Shown here: in pieces, positions 1 to 5,620 of the stretch
Layout: each line of letters starts with the position of its first letter
Numbering within the stretch: the first letter of the stretch is position 1
Source of the DNA: a virus
DNA length: 23,589 bases
Reading direction: 5' to 3' (one strand)
Virus record (IMG/VR): IMGVR_UViG_3300042006_000142
Location: 1 to 23,589 of that record
Made by a program: the position numbers and the translations under genes
Notes under the pieces: generated by a model
Database searches by the model: none
Seen by the model: only the letters and a program-made list of their open reading frames with translations
Told to the model about the DNA's origin: nothing

Positions 1-26
1 CCGAATCAGGTGCCCTACAAAGCAAT

Positions 27-34
27 CAAGGAGA
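27..34 (+). promoter_or_regulatory. RBS of rsmE overlapping a near-consensus RsmA/E site
   Basis: CAAGGAGA covers the Shine-Dalgarno sequence of rsmE and matches the Rsm core CANGGANG at all but the last base. Because the site overlaps the ribosome binding site, autorepression by Rsm proteins is plausible. This is inferred from the motif alone. Confidence 0.45.
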
Positions 35-39
35 AGACC

Positions 40-234
40 ATGCTGATACTCACCCGCAAAGTCGGTGAAAGCATAAACATTGGTGATGACATCACGATCA
101 CCATCCTCGGAGTCAGCGGCCAACAAGTCCGCATCGGCATCAACGCTCCGAAAAACGTGGCAGTGCACCGTGAAGAAATTTACCAACGCATCCAGGCCGG
201 CCTGACCGCTCCGGACAAGCCGCAAACACCCTGA
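40..234 (+). CDS. rsmE: CsrA/RsmA-family translational regulator, RsmE type
   Basis: This 64-residue protein is the usual length for the CsrA family. It starts with the conserved [12 protein letters not shown], followed by the strands containing [15 protein letters not shown] and the RNA-binding segment [12 protein letters not shown]. Family members dimerise and bind GGA motifs in mRNA leaders to block or alter translation; in fluorescent pseudomonads they are counteracted by the Gac-controlled small RNAs RsmX/Y/Z. The match to RsmE rather than RsmA rests on my recall of the C-terminal wording (QAGLTAPDK). The reading frame is open upstream to base 10, but the ATG at 40 is chosen because the family begins at MLIL and AAGGAG lies 6 bases before it. 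It is a chromosomal flank gene, not part of the prophage. Confidence 0.95.
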   Translation: MLILTRKVGESINIGDDITITILGVSGQQVRIGINAPKNVAVHREEIYQRIQAGLTAPDKPQTP

Positions 235-250
235 GCCACTTTGCATTACG

Positions 251-285
251 TAGCCAGTCCTATTGCCGTCGCGCAAGACTGGCTA
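251..285 (+). terminator. Hairpin downstream of rsmE
   Basis: A perfect 9-bp inverted repeat (TAGCCAGTC, 17-base loop, GACTGGCTA) begins 17 bases after the rsmE stop. There is no T-tract, so it is a poor intrinsic terminator and may instead be a 3'-end stabilising hairpin. Confidence 0.35.
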
Positions 286-453
286 AAGATTCACGCGCCG
301 TTTAGCCATCCGCATTTCACCCCGCTGGGCACGGCGCCTGAAGCACACTGACTCCTTTCACTTGTCACTCCCTCCTTTCTTGCGCCGATATTACCTTTCA
401 CTCCTGGAGCTGGCTGTCGGACGTTTCCGATAGAGCACGGAGAATTTCGCCTT

Positions 454-909
454 CTAAGCGAATATCACCCCACGCGCCATGCCTGTCGCCGCGACCATCA
501 TCAGGATTAGCAGCAGCGCTTCAACATGACTGATTCGCGCGTACAACTTCGCACGCCCGGCTTCAGGCGCTACCCCGCGCGACGATGCGATGCGCCATTT
601 GATCAGCGTGATCATGGGTGCAAGCTCTATCAGCAGGATCAGCACTAACAACGTCATCTTCAGATGAAACAGCGGCTGATGGAGGTAATAGTCAGAGCCT
701 TTCTCGTAACCACCAAACGCACGCATCGCTCCGGTAATAAGCAGCGTCAAAGCTGAAAGCCCCCAGAGGTTATCCGCGAGCAGCACGCGCTTGAGCTCTC
801 CCGTGCCCGCCGAGAGCTGGCTGAACGCTGTGCCGCGCGTCAGTACCGCCCAGAAAGCCAAGGCAAACGCGAATAGATGAACAGCCGCAAGGATCCACTG
901 ACTCAGCAT
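454..909 (-). CDS. DUF2214-type small integral membrane protein
   Basis: This 151-residue protein has four hydrophobic helices, at roughly residues 5-25, 45-65, 82-105 and 128-150. Small polar loops contain RGTAFSQL and the YYLHQPLFHLK segment before helix 3. The pattern and wording fit the DUF2214 family, whose function is unknown. The ATG at 909 has GGGAG about 8 bases upstream. The gene is monocistronic here and convergent with rsmE. It belongs to the chromosomal flank. The family assignment is from memory of conserved segments, not a profile search. Confidence 0.8.
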   Translation of the reverse strand: MLSQWILAAVHLFAFALAFWAVLTRGTAFSQLSAGTGELKRVLLADNLWGLSALTLLITGAMRAFGGYEKGSDYYLHQPLFHLKMTLLVLILLIELAPMITLIKWRIASSRGVAPEAGRAKLYARISHVEALLLILMMVAATGMARGVIFA

Positions 910-1020
910 CGACGCACTCCCTTACAAAGAGTTGAAAATCGGCCAGTCAGTAGTAGACGAAAAAGCGGGGCCTCGCTTGGAGCTGACGGCGAGACAGATG
1001 CCAAACGCCAAAACGCAGGC

Positions 1021-1058
1021 AAAAAAAATCCCAAGCAGCTGATGGAAGCTTGGGATTT
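1021..1058 (-). terminator. Strong intrinsic terminator (minus strand)
   Basis: AAATCCCAAGC at 1026-1036 pairs perfectly with GCTTGGGATTT at 1048-1058 across an 11-base loop. On the minus strand the stem is followed by a run of eight T (1028-1021). No recognised minus-strand gene ends just upstream of it, so the transcript it stops is not obvious. On the plus strand only a short T-run follows. Confidence 0.75.
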
Positions 1059-1314
1059 AAAAATGCATAAACCGTGGTGGTGAACGCGGAACGGATGTTA
1101 CTTAAATTCCCAATATGCAACAAGGCTTTTTCGATAACCGGTTGGAGAAAAATAGCTGTAAGCCTTTGGATATTCAGGTGTTTTCAACAACGAAATGGTA
1201 GAAAAACGCACCAAAATGGCGCTTGATCACTTTGCCCAAATAGTAATGAATGGAGAGCTGATCAGAGCGAAGCGGAAATGACTGGGAACAAGCGTTGCGC
1301 AAATCGCAGACAAC

Positions 1315-1343
1315 AAAAAAGGGCCCACCTTTCGGTGAGCCCT
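1315..1343 (-). terminator. Intrinsic terminator downstream of tRNA-Val
   Basis: AGGGCTCACC, loop GAAA, GGTGGGCCCT (one G-T pair) followed by six T on the minus strand. It lies about 30 bases beyond the CCA end of the tRNA-Val fragment, so it is probably the original tRNA transcript terminator, now separated from its promoter by the prophage. Confidence 0.85.
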
Positions 1344-1373
1344 TCTAGACCGCCCAGCAGAGCGGATTTTGTT

Positions 1374-1422
1374 TGGTAGGCGCGATTGGACTCGAACCAA
1401 CGACCCCCACCATGTCAAGGTG
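1374..1422 (-). other. Attachment site: 3' half of tRNA-Val(GAC)
   Basis: Read on the minus strand these 49 bases are the anticodon arm (CACC TTGACAT GGTGG, anticodon GAC), variable loop, T arm with GGTTCGAGTCC, and acceptor strand ending CGCGCCTACCA. The 5' half, which should continue with GTGCTCTAACC on the plus strand, is missing; the match ends at 1423 and unrelated sequence begins. This is the usual result of tyrosine-integrase insertion into a tRNA 3' end. The complete tRNA is expected at the other prophage boundary, rebuilt with the phage-borne copy of this segment. The exact crossover point cannot be set without that boundary. Confidence 0.9.
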
Positions 1423-1614
1423 ACCCCGAAACAAGCGCAACCCATTGATGAATAAGGAAAACACACCCAAATTGACAGAGTCAGAAACTGACGTTACCCG
1501 CTATAAGAATCAACAACTTAGCGCTGTATTTTCCTACAGTACTCTGCCCTTCCCCGGCGTTCTGCCGATCAAATCTCCCTCTGCTATTCTGGGTTCTTCC
1601 ATGGAGGACACCCG

Positions 1615-1824
1615 ATGCCGAACTCAGATCTACTCCCTTCCCTGCTCGCCAAGATCAACGAAAACCAACTTGCCCTTGAAGCCGCCATCATGGAACTCAC
1701 CCTCTGGGTCGAGCAGCGCGGATCAGCCGATGTCGCCGAAAATGTCCGAAGCTCTCTGGCCGCGCTTGATCGGAATGAAGAATTCATCAAAATGACCTTG
1801 GCTGTTTTGACGACGCCCGACTGA
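1615..1824 (+). CDS. Small hypothetical protein near the attachment site
   Basis: This 69-residue, probably helical, soluble protein begins MPNSDLLPSLLAKINEN and has no signal peptide, membrane segment or metal motif. The ATG follows GGAGGA by 6 bases, a strong ribosome binding site, and the overlapping frame that starts at 1445 has none. It is the first prophage gene after the attachment site and lies upstream of the LexA-boxed pair. I do not recognise a function. The intergenic 1423-1614 contains a GTCAG-AAA-CTGAC palindrome at 1480-1492 but no well-spaced promoter that I can defend. Confidence 0.7.
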   Translation: MPNSDLLPSLLAKINENQLALEAAIMELTLWVEQRGSADVAENVRSSLAALDRNEEFIKMTLAVLTTPD

Positions 1825-1865
1825 CAGCTCGTCGCCTCACCCTCGCCCACCCTGCGCGCCTCGAT

Positions 1866-1885
1866 TACTGTATATGCAACCAGTA
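1866..1885 (+). promoter_or_regulatory. LexA (SOS) box
   Basis: TACTGTATATGCAACCAGTA has the CTG-N10-CAG core, with flanking TA on both sides making outer arms TACTG/CAGTA. The left half CTGTATAT is the gammaproteobacterial consensus. It ends 11 bases before the ATG at 1897. A TCGATT/TATTAA pair with a 17-base spacer at 1861-1889 would place the box inside the promoter, where LexA would block polymerase. The promoter elements are weak matches; the box itself is strong. Confidence 0.85.
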
Positions 1886-1896
1886 TTAAACAAGGC

Positions 1897-2268
1897 ATGC
1901 CTGTGGACCCCCTCTATATAGAAGACACCGACGATTGGCTCGGCAACCCGACCCCGCTCGAAACGTGCCGACACCAGCTCAGGATGTACGAGAACGAGTT
2001 CGAAGCGCTCACTCTCAAGCTCGATCGAGCGCTGGCGAATATCGAAGGCTTGGTCAGAGACAATGACGTGCTCAGGCTGGAGAGGGACTCTCTCAAGGCC
2101 AAACTTCAGTACGCCGAAGGGGATTTATTGAGCGAGAGGCGAAGATTCGCCGACGTCGAGCACAACAGAAGCTATCTGTTCAATGAAAACCAGCGCCTGC
2201 TCCGAGAAGCTCGAGACCGGGAGGAGATGACGGGTCATTGCGAATGCTGCGCCGAAAAAGGTTTGTGA
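1897..2268 (+). CDS. Coiled-coil protein under a LexA box, unknown function
   Basis: This 123-residue acidic protein has a long heptad-like helix (about residues 27-110) rich in Leu, Glu and Arg, and a Cys-containing tail, HCECCAEKG, at the C-terminus that might bind metal. The start at 1897 is close to the LexA box and has only a weak AAGG 3 bases before it, so a downstream start such as 1984 is possible. It lies 54 bases upstream of the SRAP gene on the same strand, and the two probably form one SOS-induced transcript. I do not recognise the family. Confidence 0.7.
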   Translation: MPVDPLYIEDTDDWLGNPTPLETCRHQLRMYENEFEALTLKLDRALANIEGLVRDNDVLRLERDSLKAKLQYAEGDLLSERRRFADVEHNRSYLFNENQRLLREARDREEMTGHCECCAEKGL

Positions 2269-2322
2269 CGAAGCCAGCGCTGGCGGGTCTACGCTGAATC
2301 AGATCCAGCCGAGGGCATGGCA

Positions 2323-3006
2323 ATGTGCGGACGACTTTCCCAGTACAGCGGCATTCACGACTTCGTGGCGGCGCTCAGCATGCCGAACGCGCTCATCAAC
2401 TCGACCGGCGAGCAGCCCTTCGAACGGTACAACGCCGCGCCGACCACTCAGCTCGCCCTCTTCCACCAGGAGGGCGAGTTTCTGCACGCAGACATGGTTC
2501 GCTGGGGATGGCGCCCGCACTGGGCAAAAGACCGCGCCGCGCCAATCAACGCCCGCGTAGAGAAAGTCGCCCACGGCCCGTTCTTCCGCGCGATCTGGCC
2601 GCACCGGGCAATCATCGCGATCAACAACTGGTTCGAGTGGGTCGATGAAGGTGGACCGAAGAAGCAGCCCTACCTGATCCGGCATCGGGACCAATCCCCG
2701 ATTCTCTGCGCCGCGATCGGCCAATACCTCAACGAAGAGCACGAACCCGGCGAGCACGACGGCTTTGTGATCATCACCGCCGACAGCGCCGGCGGCATGG
2801 TCGACGTGCACGATCGGCGCCCTGTCGTTCTACGGCCAGAGCTTGCCCGGGAATGGCTGGACCCGGCCACGCCGAAAGAACGCGCGGAACAAATGGTGCT
2901 GCATGAGGGGGAGCCTTCCGAGGCTTTCGAATGGTTCAAGGTCGACCGTGCTGTCGGTAATGTTCGCAACCAAGGGCCGGAACTGATCCGCCCCGTCAGT
3001 GCGTGA
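2323..3006 (+). CDS. SRAP (YedK/HMCES-type) abasic-site DNA-protein crosslinking protein
   Basis: This 227-residue protein belongs to the SOS response-associated peptidase family. Such proteins use Cys2, after removal of Met1, to form a thiazolidine crosslink with abasic sites in single-stranded DNA, protecting them from strand breakage. All key residues are visible: MCGR at the start, Asn37 in NAAP, Asn75/Arg77 in NARVE, Glu105 in WFEW and His163 in VDVHDRRP. A start at 2317 would place Cys at position 4 and leaves one base after GAGGG; the ATG at 2323 gives Cys2 and a 7-base spacing, so it is preferred. The gene follows a LexA-boxed gene and converges with Rz, overlapping its end by 11 bases. 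Confidence 0.95.
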   Translation: MCGRLSQYSGIHDFVAALSMPNALINSTGEQPFERYNAAPTTQLALFHQEGEFLHADMVRWGWRPHWAKDRAAPINARVEKVAHGPFFRAIWPHRAIIAINNWFEWVDEGGPKKQPYLIRHRDQSPILCAAIGQYLNEEHEPGEHDGFVIITADSAGGMVDVHDRRPVVLRPELAREWLDPATPKERAEQMVLHEGEPSEAFEWFKVDRAVGNVRNQGPELIRPVSA

Positions 3007-3499
3007 TATCTCGCACATATGCCTGGCACGCCTGCAACGCGATCAGTCCGCGGTCGCCGGTGTCGGTGATGGCGATAATTCGTTGAGCATGCGCCGGGTC
3101 AAGACGGGCTCGTACGGTTGCATGATCCACGCCGCCGGCGCCAGTGGCTTTTGGCACGTCACAGCCACTGGCTGAATCCGCGTCGATGAGGACTGACAAC
3201 CGCAGATCAGCAGTGGCAAGGCGATCGCGCAGACGATCTTGGTCACGTTGGGCATCATTCAATTTCCTGTAATAGGTTTGCTCACTGGCAGCCAGCTTCT
3301 GCTCGAGCGCCAGCCGCTTGTCGTGCTCGGCCTTCTGCGCATCGGCGCCGGCCGTAACAAGTTGGTTCAGCGTCTCGCCGTGCAACCTGGCCTGCTCAGC
3401 CAACCGCCCGCCGTAGCGCCAGTCCTGAAACTGCCAAGCGGTGCCGAAGCCGGCGAGCACCAGAGCCAGCACGCCGATCAACCGCCACGGAACGGTCAC
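2996..3499 (-). CDS. Rz: Rz inner-membrane spanin
   Basis: This 167-residue protein starts at a GTG (VTVPWRL) that overlaps the endolysin stop codon as GTGA. An N-terminal membrane anchor (about residues 6-22) is followed by a periplasmic coiled coil (about 35-110), as expected of the i-spanin that links with Rz1 to fuse inner and outer membranes at the end of lysis. The open frame runs further upstream, but that part lies in the endolysin gene and has no membrane anchor at its start. Rz1 is nested inside in another frame. The 3' end overlaps the convergent SRAP gene by 11 bases. Confidence 0.9.
   Translation of the reverse strand: MTVPWRLIGVLALVLAGFGTAWQFQDWRYGGRLAEQARLHGETLNQLVTAGADAQKAEHDKRLALEQKLAASEQTYYRKLNDAQRDQDRLRDRLATADLRLSVLIDADSASGCDVPKATGAGGVDHATVRARLDPAHAQRIIAITDTGDRGLIALQACQAYVRDITH
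3043..3258 (-). CDS. Rz1: Rz1 outer-membrane lipoprotein spanin, nested in Rz
   Basis: This 71-residue protein is read in a different frame and lies wholly inside Rz. It has a short signal peptide with the lipobox LLICGC, making Cys21 the likely lipidated residue, and a Pro-rich C-terminal part, both typical of o-spanins. AGGA lies about 6 bases before the ATG at 3258; a second ATG follows at 3255. It partners Rz across the periplasm. Confidence 0.9.
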   Translation of the reverse strand: MMPNVTKIVCAIALPLLICGCQSSSTRIQPVAVTCQKPLAPAAWIMQPYEPVLTRRMLNELSPSPTPATAD

Positions 3500-4029
3500 G
3501 CCAGCACCTCGCGCGCCTTCTTCCAGATTTCCAGACGATCCTGCAATCCATTCAACCCGCCGTTGATCCGCCGGGTGATAGTGTTGAACTCGTCCCGATC
3601 GGCCAAATCGTTCAACCCCTTCTGCTTCCAGAACCACGCCGCAGACATCGCCGCATGCTGAGGAAGCTCAAGCAGTTCGGGATGATTGATCAGGTCAAGA
3701 CCCAGCGCCTCGCCGCACTTGGCGTAGTTCGCCCGGCCGGTGATCTGGACCAGGCCGCGACCGCAATACTTCCGACCGTCGCCTGGAACGGTATTGCCTA
3801 GGTCCTCGCGCCCCTCATACCCGCGCTGGGCGGTGGTCGGCCCCCAGATCTCACGAACGTAGCGCAGCTGTCCTGATTCATGGCCGATTTGAGCAATGAA
3901 CGCGGCGGCGCGCTTCGGACCTACGATCTGGTAGTGCTGCATAGCGGTGTTTAGGGCGGAAACAAAAACGCCCGCTTGAGTGCGGGCGTTCGGGAGGATT
4001 TGAAGCAATTGTTTCTGGGTGATAACCAT
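3496..4029 (-). CDS. Endolysin, GH19 chitinase-like peptidoglycan hydrolase
   Basis: This 177-residue protein has the family 19 glycosidase signature: FIAQIGHESGQL with the candidate catalytic Glu51, a second Glu at 60, and GRKYCGRGLVQITGRANY, which forms the substrate groove. It has no signal peptide, so release should depend on a holin, but none is encoded beside it. The ATG at 4029 is preceded by GGAGA. It overlaps the Rz start by 4 bases. A perfect 9-bp hairpin with a T-tract lies within codons 14-21 (separate entry). The acyltransferase gene upstream is in the opposite direction, so this cassette either has its own promoter in the 90-base gap or is read through from the fibre genes. Confidence 0.93.
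   Translation of the reverse strand: MVITQKQLLQILPNARTQAGVFVSALNTAMQHYQIVGPKRAAAFIAQIGHESGQLRYVREIWGPTTAQRGYEGREDLGNTVPGDGRKYCGRGLVQITGRANYAKCGEALGLDLINHPELLELPQHAAMSAAWFWKQKGLNDLADRDEFNTITRRINGGLNGLQDRLEIWKKAREVLA
3967..3990 (-). terminator. Intrinsic-terminator-like hairpin inside the endolysin gene
   Basis: On the minus strand AACGCCCGC, loop ACTCAA, GCGGGCGTT is followed by TTTG and TTT. The 9-bp GC-rich stem with T-tract matches an intrinsic terminator, yet it encodes endolysin residues 14-21. It may be an attenuator or simply a by-product of the amino-acid sequence. Confidence 0.5.
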
Positions 4030-4076
4030 AAGGTCTCCGATAGACTCGTCCGGTTGATTGAAGTAAATTGCCGCCT

Positions 4077-4099
4077 ATTTGTGGCAGATCCGCACAAAT
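4077..4099. promoter_or_regulatory. Dyad in the divergent endolysin/acyltransferase gap
   Basis: ATTTGTG at 4077-4083 and CACAAAT at 4093-4099 form a perfect 7-bp inverted repeat around a 9-base centre, 19 bases before the acyltransferase ATG. It could be an operator or an mRNA hairpin controlling that gene. No convincing -35/-10 pair was found in the gap. Confidence 0.35.
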
Positions 4100-4118
4100 A
4101 TTCAGAGAACAGATATTT

Positions 4119-5222
4119 ATGGATGCACATAAAAATATTGACATGCAATGCTTGCGCGCCATTGCTGTGATCATGGTTGTGATGCAGCATTACAAAGTAA
4201 GGCTGCCGACAACACAAAGTTATGTAGATATGTTCAACAGCCTATCCCTTTGGACGGGCGTCGATGTATTTTTTGCTCTTTCTGGATTTCTGATTTATAA
4301 ATCTATCAATTCCGAGCTCGCAAAGAATCAAACGCGAAAAGCTGCTGCTATTTCTTTCTCAAGAAAGAGAATAAAGCGACTAGTTCCGGCATTGGTGCTC
4401 GGACTACTTGTCTCTATAGCGGTGTCTGCGGTTAGTTTTAGTTCGCCAAACCATGATCCTCTAAAAATATCTACTGGCGCCATCATGGCGCTGCTAGGCG
4501 TTTCTAATTTTTACTGGTCGGCGTGTGTTGGTGGAATTTTGAACTACTGTGGGAACCCAGACTTTAACGGGGTAACCTGGTCACTAGCGCTTGAATGGCA
4601 GCTCTATGCCGCGACCTGCATTCTCATCTGCGTTCTTGGAAACAGGAGGGCTGTCGCCATTGCACTTGCGGCGTCTTTGCTGCTTTCGATTTGGCCGGCA
4701 CCTTCGTTCTCAATCCTATGGGTGACTAGGTCGCTCGCGTTTTTTCTCGGGTGTTTGATAGGGATGCTGAGCGTCGGCCGCGACTTTACATTGTCACGCC
4801 CAGCCTCTCTGTGCGCCCTACTCGCAGGTCTAACTCTCTGCATCCTATCTCCTATATACGCTAGCAAAAATATTACACTTCTGTTGATAGGTATCGGCGG
4901 AGCGCTCTGCTTGATTTCTTCCGTTAGCAACAAGCTTTTTAGCAAAAAATCCGTTATCACGGAGCTGCTTACTTGGATAGGTGATAGGTCTTACTCAGTG
5001 TACCTGCTGCACTTGCCATGTATTCTCCTTACCCGAGAGATTCTGGTTTTTGCAGGACTCAACCAAAACAACTGGATTGGTATTTTAGCTGGACTGACGA
5101 TATCGATTCCCTTGATCGCCTTTGCGTCCAATGCCTCCTATAAATTTATAGAGCAGCGCTTTATAAAAAGCATTGCAAACGGAGAGACCCAATCCCGAGC
5201 AATAACAGAAAAAAATCTTTAA
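4119..5222 (+). CDS. Acyltransferase-3 family membrane protein (probable surface-polysaccharide acetylase)
   Basis: This is a 367-residue multi-pass membrane protein. Arg13 and His24 form the R-x10-H motif of the acyltransferase-3 (OafA-type) family within LRAIAVIMVVMQHY, followed by GVDVFFALSGFLIYKS and, near the C-terminus, DRSYSVYLLHLPCIL. About ten hydrophobic helices are visible. Phage members often acetylate O-antigen and change the host's phage sensitivity or serotype; the substrate here is inferred. The frame is open from 4068, but ATG 4119 gives the family N-terminus. The gene is AT-rich compared with its neighbours and opposes the morphogenesis operon, both signs of a separately acquired lysogenic-conversion gene expressed in the lysogen. 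Confidence 0.9.
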   Translation: MDAHKNIDMQCLRAIAVIMVVMQHYKVRLPTTQSYVDMFNSLSLWTGVDVFFALSGFLIYKSINSELAKNQTRKAAAISFSRKRIKRLVPALVLGLLVSIAVSAVSFSSPNHDPLKISTGAIMALLGVSNFYWSACVGGILNYCGNPDFNGVTWSLALEWQLYAATCILICVLGNRRAVAIALAASLLLSIWPAPSFSILWVTRSLAFFLGCLIGMLSVGRDFTLSRPASLCALLAGLTLCILSPIYASKNITLLLIGIGGALCLISSVSNKLFSKKSVITELLTWIGDRSYSVYLLHLPCILLTREILVFAGLNQNNWIGILAGLTISIPLIAFASNASYKFIEQRFIKSIANGETQSRAITEKNL

Positions 5223-5242
5223 GCAGCCACTATAAAGCACAT

Positions 5243-5276
5243 ACCATTGCAAACGGTTGGTTACCATAGCAATGGT
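5243..5276. repeat. Inverted repeat in a convergent gap
   Basis: ACCATTGC at 5243-5250 pairs perfectly with GCAATGGT at 5269-5276 in the 57-base gap between the convergent acyltransferase and fibre-assembly genes. It has no T-tract but may act as a weak bidirectional terminator. Confidence 0.35.
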
Positions 5277-5279
5277 TGG

Positions 5280-5618
5280 CTACACTTCAGGGATTACAGG
5301 CCAATCCGGGGTGCTCGGCCACCCTTCCCTTTCGGGGGTTTTGCCTAATGCGCTTCGGTACCTTTTCAAAATTCGCAGCTTTGCAAGATCGGCATCGGTT
5401 ATCTCGCCGATGTCGTAATCATCCTGTAGCGGCTGAACAGCCCTGTTCGCGCCTGAGATTCTCGAGTCAAGCTCCGATCTTGCCGACAGTTCTGCACGTT
5501 CAAGGTCTATAGCGTCAAGCAACCATTGTGGGATGTGCTCCACCTGAGTTTCGTTTTCCGCAATCTCCCACCCATCCCCGATTGCTCTCCAGCCATTACT
5601 GGTAATTGCATAAGGCAT
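5280..5618 (-). CDS. Tail fibre assembly protein (Tfa-like)
   Basis: This 112-residue protein resembles the C-terminal part of phage tail-fibre assembly chaperones: helical ERAELSARSELDSRISGAN, then LQDDYDIGEITDADLAKL and LKRYRSAL, ending with a Trp-Pro-rich tail (WPSTPDWPVIPE). It starts 2 bases after the fibre stop and is therefore almost certainly co-translated with it. Such proteins help fold or trimerise the cognate fibre tip and are usually exchanged together with it. Confidence 0.85.
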   Translation of the reverse strand: MPYAITSNGWRAIGDGWEIAENETQVEHIPQWLLDAIDLERAELSARSELDSRISGANRAVQPLQDDYDIGEITDADLAKLRILKRYRSALGKTPEREGWPSTPDWPVIPEV

Positions 5619-5620
5619 GA

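Larger units (their letters stand above)
910..1373. other. Intergenic region before the attachment site
   Basis: About 460 bases without a convincing protein gene. It holds two intrinsic-terminator structures, both directed to the minus strand (listed separately). Short open frames on either strand lack a ribosome binding site and conserved features. The roughly 255 bases between the two terminators are fairly AT-rich and could hold a small RNA read on the minus strand, but I see no clear promoter. Confidence 0.6.

Noticed and set aside
877-1083. 68-codon plus-strand frame between DUF2214 and the attachment site
   Set aside because: It overlaps the divergent gene's start and runs through the intrinsic terminator. 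It has no ribosome binding site and a basic, low-complexity product.
1472-1507. TTGACA and TATAAG as a promoter for the 1615 gene
   Set aside because: The spacing is 24 bases, too long for a sigma-70 promoter.
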